Assembly (NCBI GenBank): GCA_934454435.1 | Contig: CAKSGA010000025.1 | Location: 1 to 23,648, forward strand | Source of the DNA: an uncultured Oscillospiraceae bacterium | GTDB lineage: Bacteria; Bacillota; Clostridia; Oscillospirales; Ruminococcaceae | Length of the DNA: 23,648 bases | Direction: 5' to 3' | Shown: one piece after another, positions 23,515 through 23,648 of the stretch | How positions within the stretch are numbered: position 1 is the first letter of the stretch | Layout of the letters: every line of letters begins with the position of its first letter | Made by a program: the position numbers and the translations under genes | The notes under the pieces: generated by a model | The model's input: only the letters and a program-made list of their open reading frames with translations | Databases searched by the model: none | Told to the model about the DNA's origin: nothing

Positions 23515-23648
23515 ATGTCCCCGAAGCTCAGTGAACTCATCACATTATTAAAAGGTCACAGGGTCTTTATACAGACGCATAACTTCCCCGACCCCGACGC
23601 AATAGCAAGCGCATACGGTCTGCAGGTGCTCCTGGAGCGGTTCAAGAT
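23515..23648 (+). CDS. DHH-family phosphoesterase, N-terminal fragment (cut by right edge)
   Basis: ATG 23515 has GGAGG 6 bases upstream. The first 44 residues read MSPKLSELITLLKGHRVFIQ... with THNFPDPDAIAS at 21-32, the metal-binding DHxxPDxDAIAS-like motif at the start of the DHH domain (NrnA/oligoribonuclease and related enzymes, cleaving nanoRNA or cyclic-dinucleotide products). The usual H of the first motif is His22. The DHH and DHHA1 domains lie beyond the edge, so the subfamily is unknown. Confidence 0.75.
   Translation, partial: MSPKLSELITLLKGHRVFIQTHNFPDPDAIASAYGLQVLLERFK

Overview
The window looks like a piece of a Ruminococcus-like (Clostridia, Oscillospiraceae) chromosome. The clues are strong Shine-Dalgarno sites, near-consensus TTGACA/TATAAT promoters, a surface GH5 cellulase lipoprotein, a large cytoplasmic GH2 glycosidase, an Rpn-type PD-(D/E)XK protein and a tRNA-integrated element with plasmid-type replication and partition genes. 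The genus is inferred from gene content only.

Region 1 (1 to about 5918) is the right part of an integrated mobile element. On the minus strand, read from high to low coordinate, it holds a small ORF coupled to a replication-initiator-like gene, an excisionase-type HTH protein, parA and parB (overlapping by one base), an Rpn-family PD-(D/E)XK protein with its own promoter, and a YubB-like protein. A plus-strand DUF3795-like gene is cut by the left edge. The initiator gene carries seven 23-bp palindromic direct repeats, a possible origin inside the rep gene. The element ends at 5874-5918, which is exactly the 3' part of a tRNA-Pro(GGG) gene (anticodon loop to CCA) followed by a strong terminator. 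This is a clear attachment-site remnant; the intact tRNA and an integrase should lie beyond the left edge.

Region 2 (about 5919-16140) is chromosomal: a TetR regulator with a consensus promoter and operator-like palindrome; a chemoreceptor gene broken by an in-frame TAG; a GH2 glycosidase; a heterodimeric ABC exporter with one degenerate ATP site; and a divergent LysR regulator that may control the exporter. Between the GH2 gene and the exporter lies a 330-bp gene-less element with inverted ends, flanked by two copies of the exporter's terminator hairpin.

Region 3 (16141-23648) holds a secreted GH5 cellulase lipoprotein, then an operon of a hybrid histidine kinase (HisKA-HATPase-REC-HPt), a TrmH/SpoU RNA methyltransferase and an AraC regulator, joined by an 8-bp overlap and a 1-bp gap. 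A 198-bp element with long inverted ends lies between the kinase promoter and its start codon, beginning almost at the predicted transcription start. A TcdA-like tRNA t6A dehydratase follows on the minus strand. The right edge cuts a DHH phosphoesterase (NrnA-like) whose upstream region carries several ACCTAA boxes.

No CRISPR array, rRNA or complete tRNA was seen. The most unusual signals are the in-gene iterons, the tRNA-Pro attachment site, the two gene-less repeat elements and the possible pseudoknot element upstream of parA.
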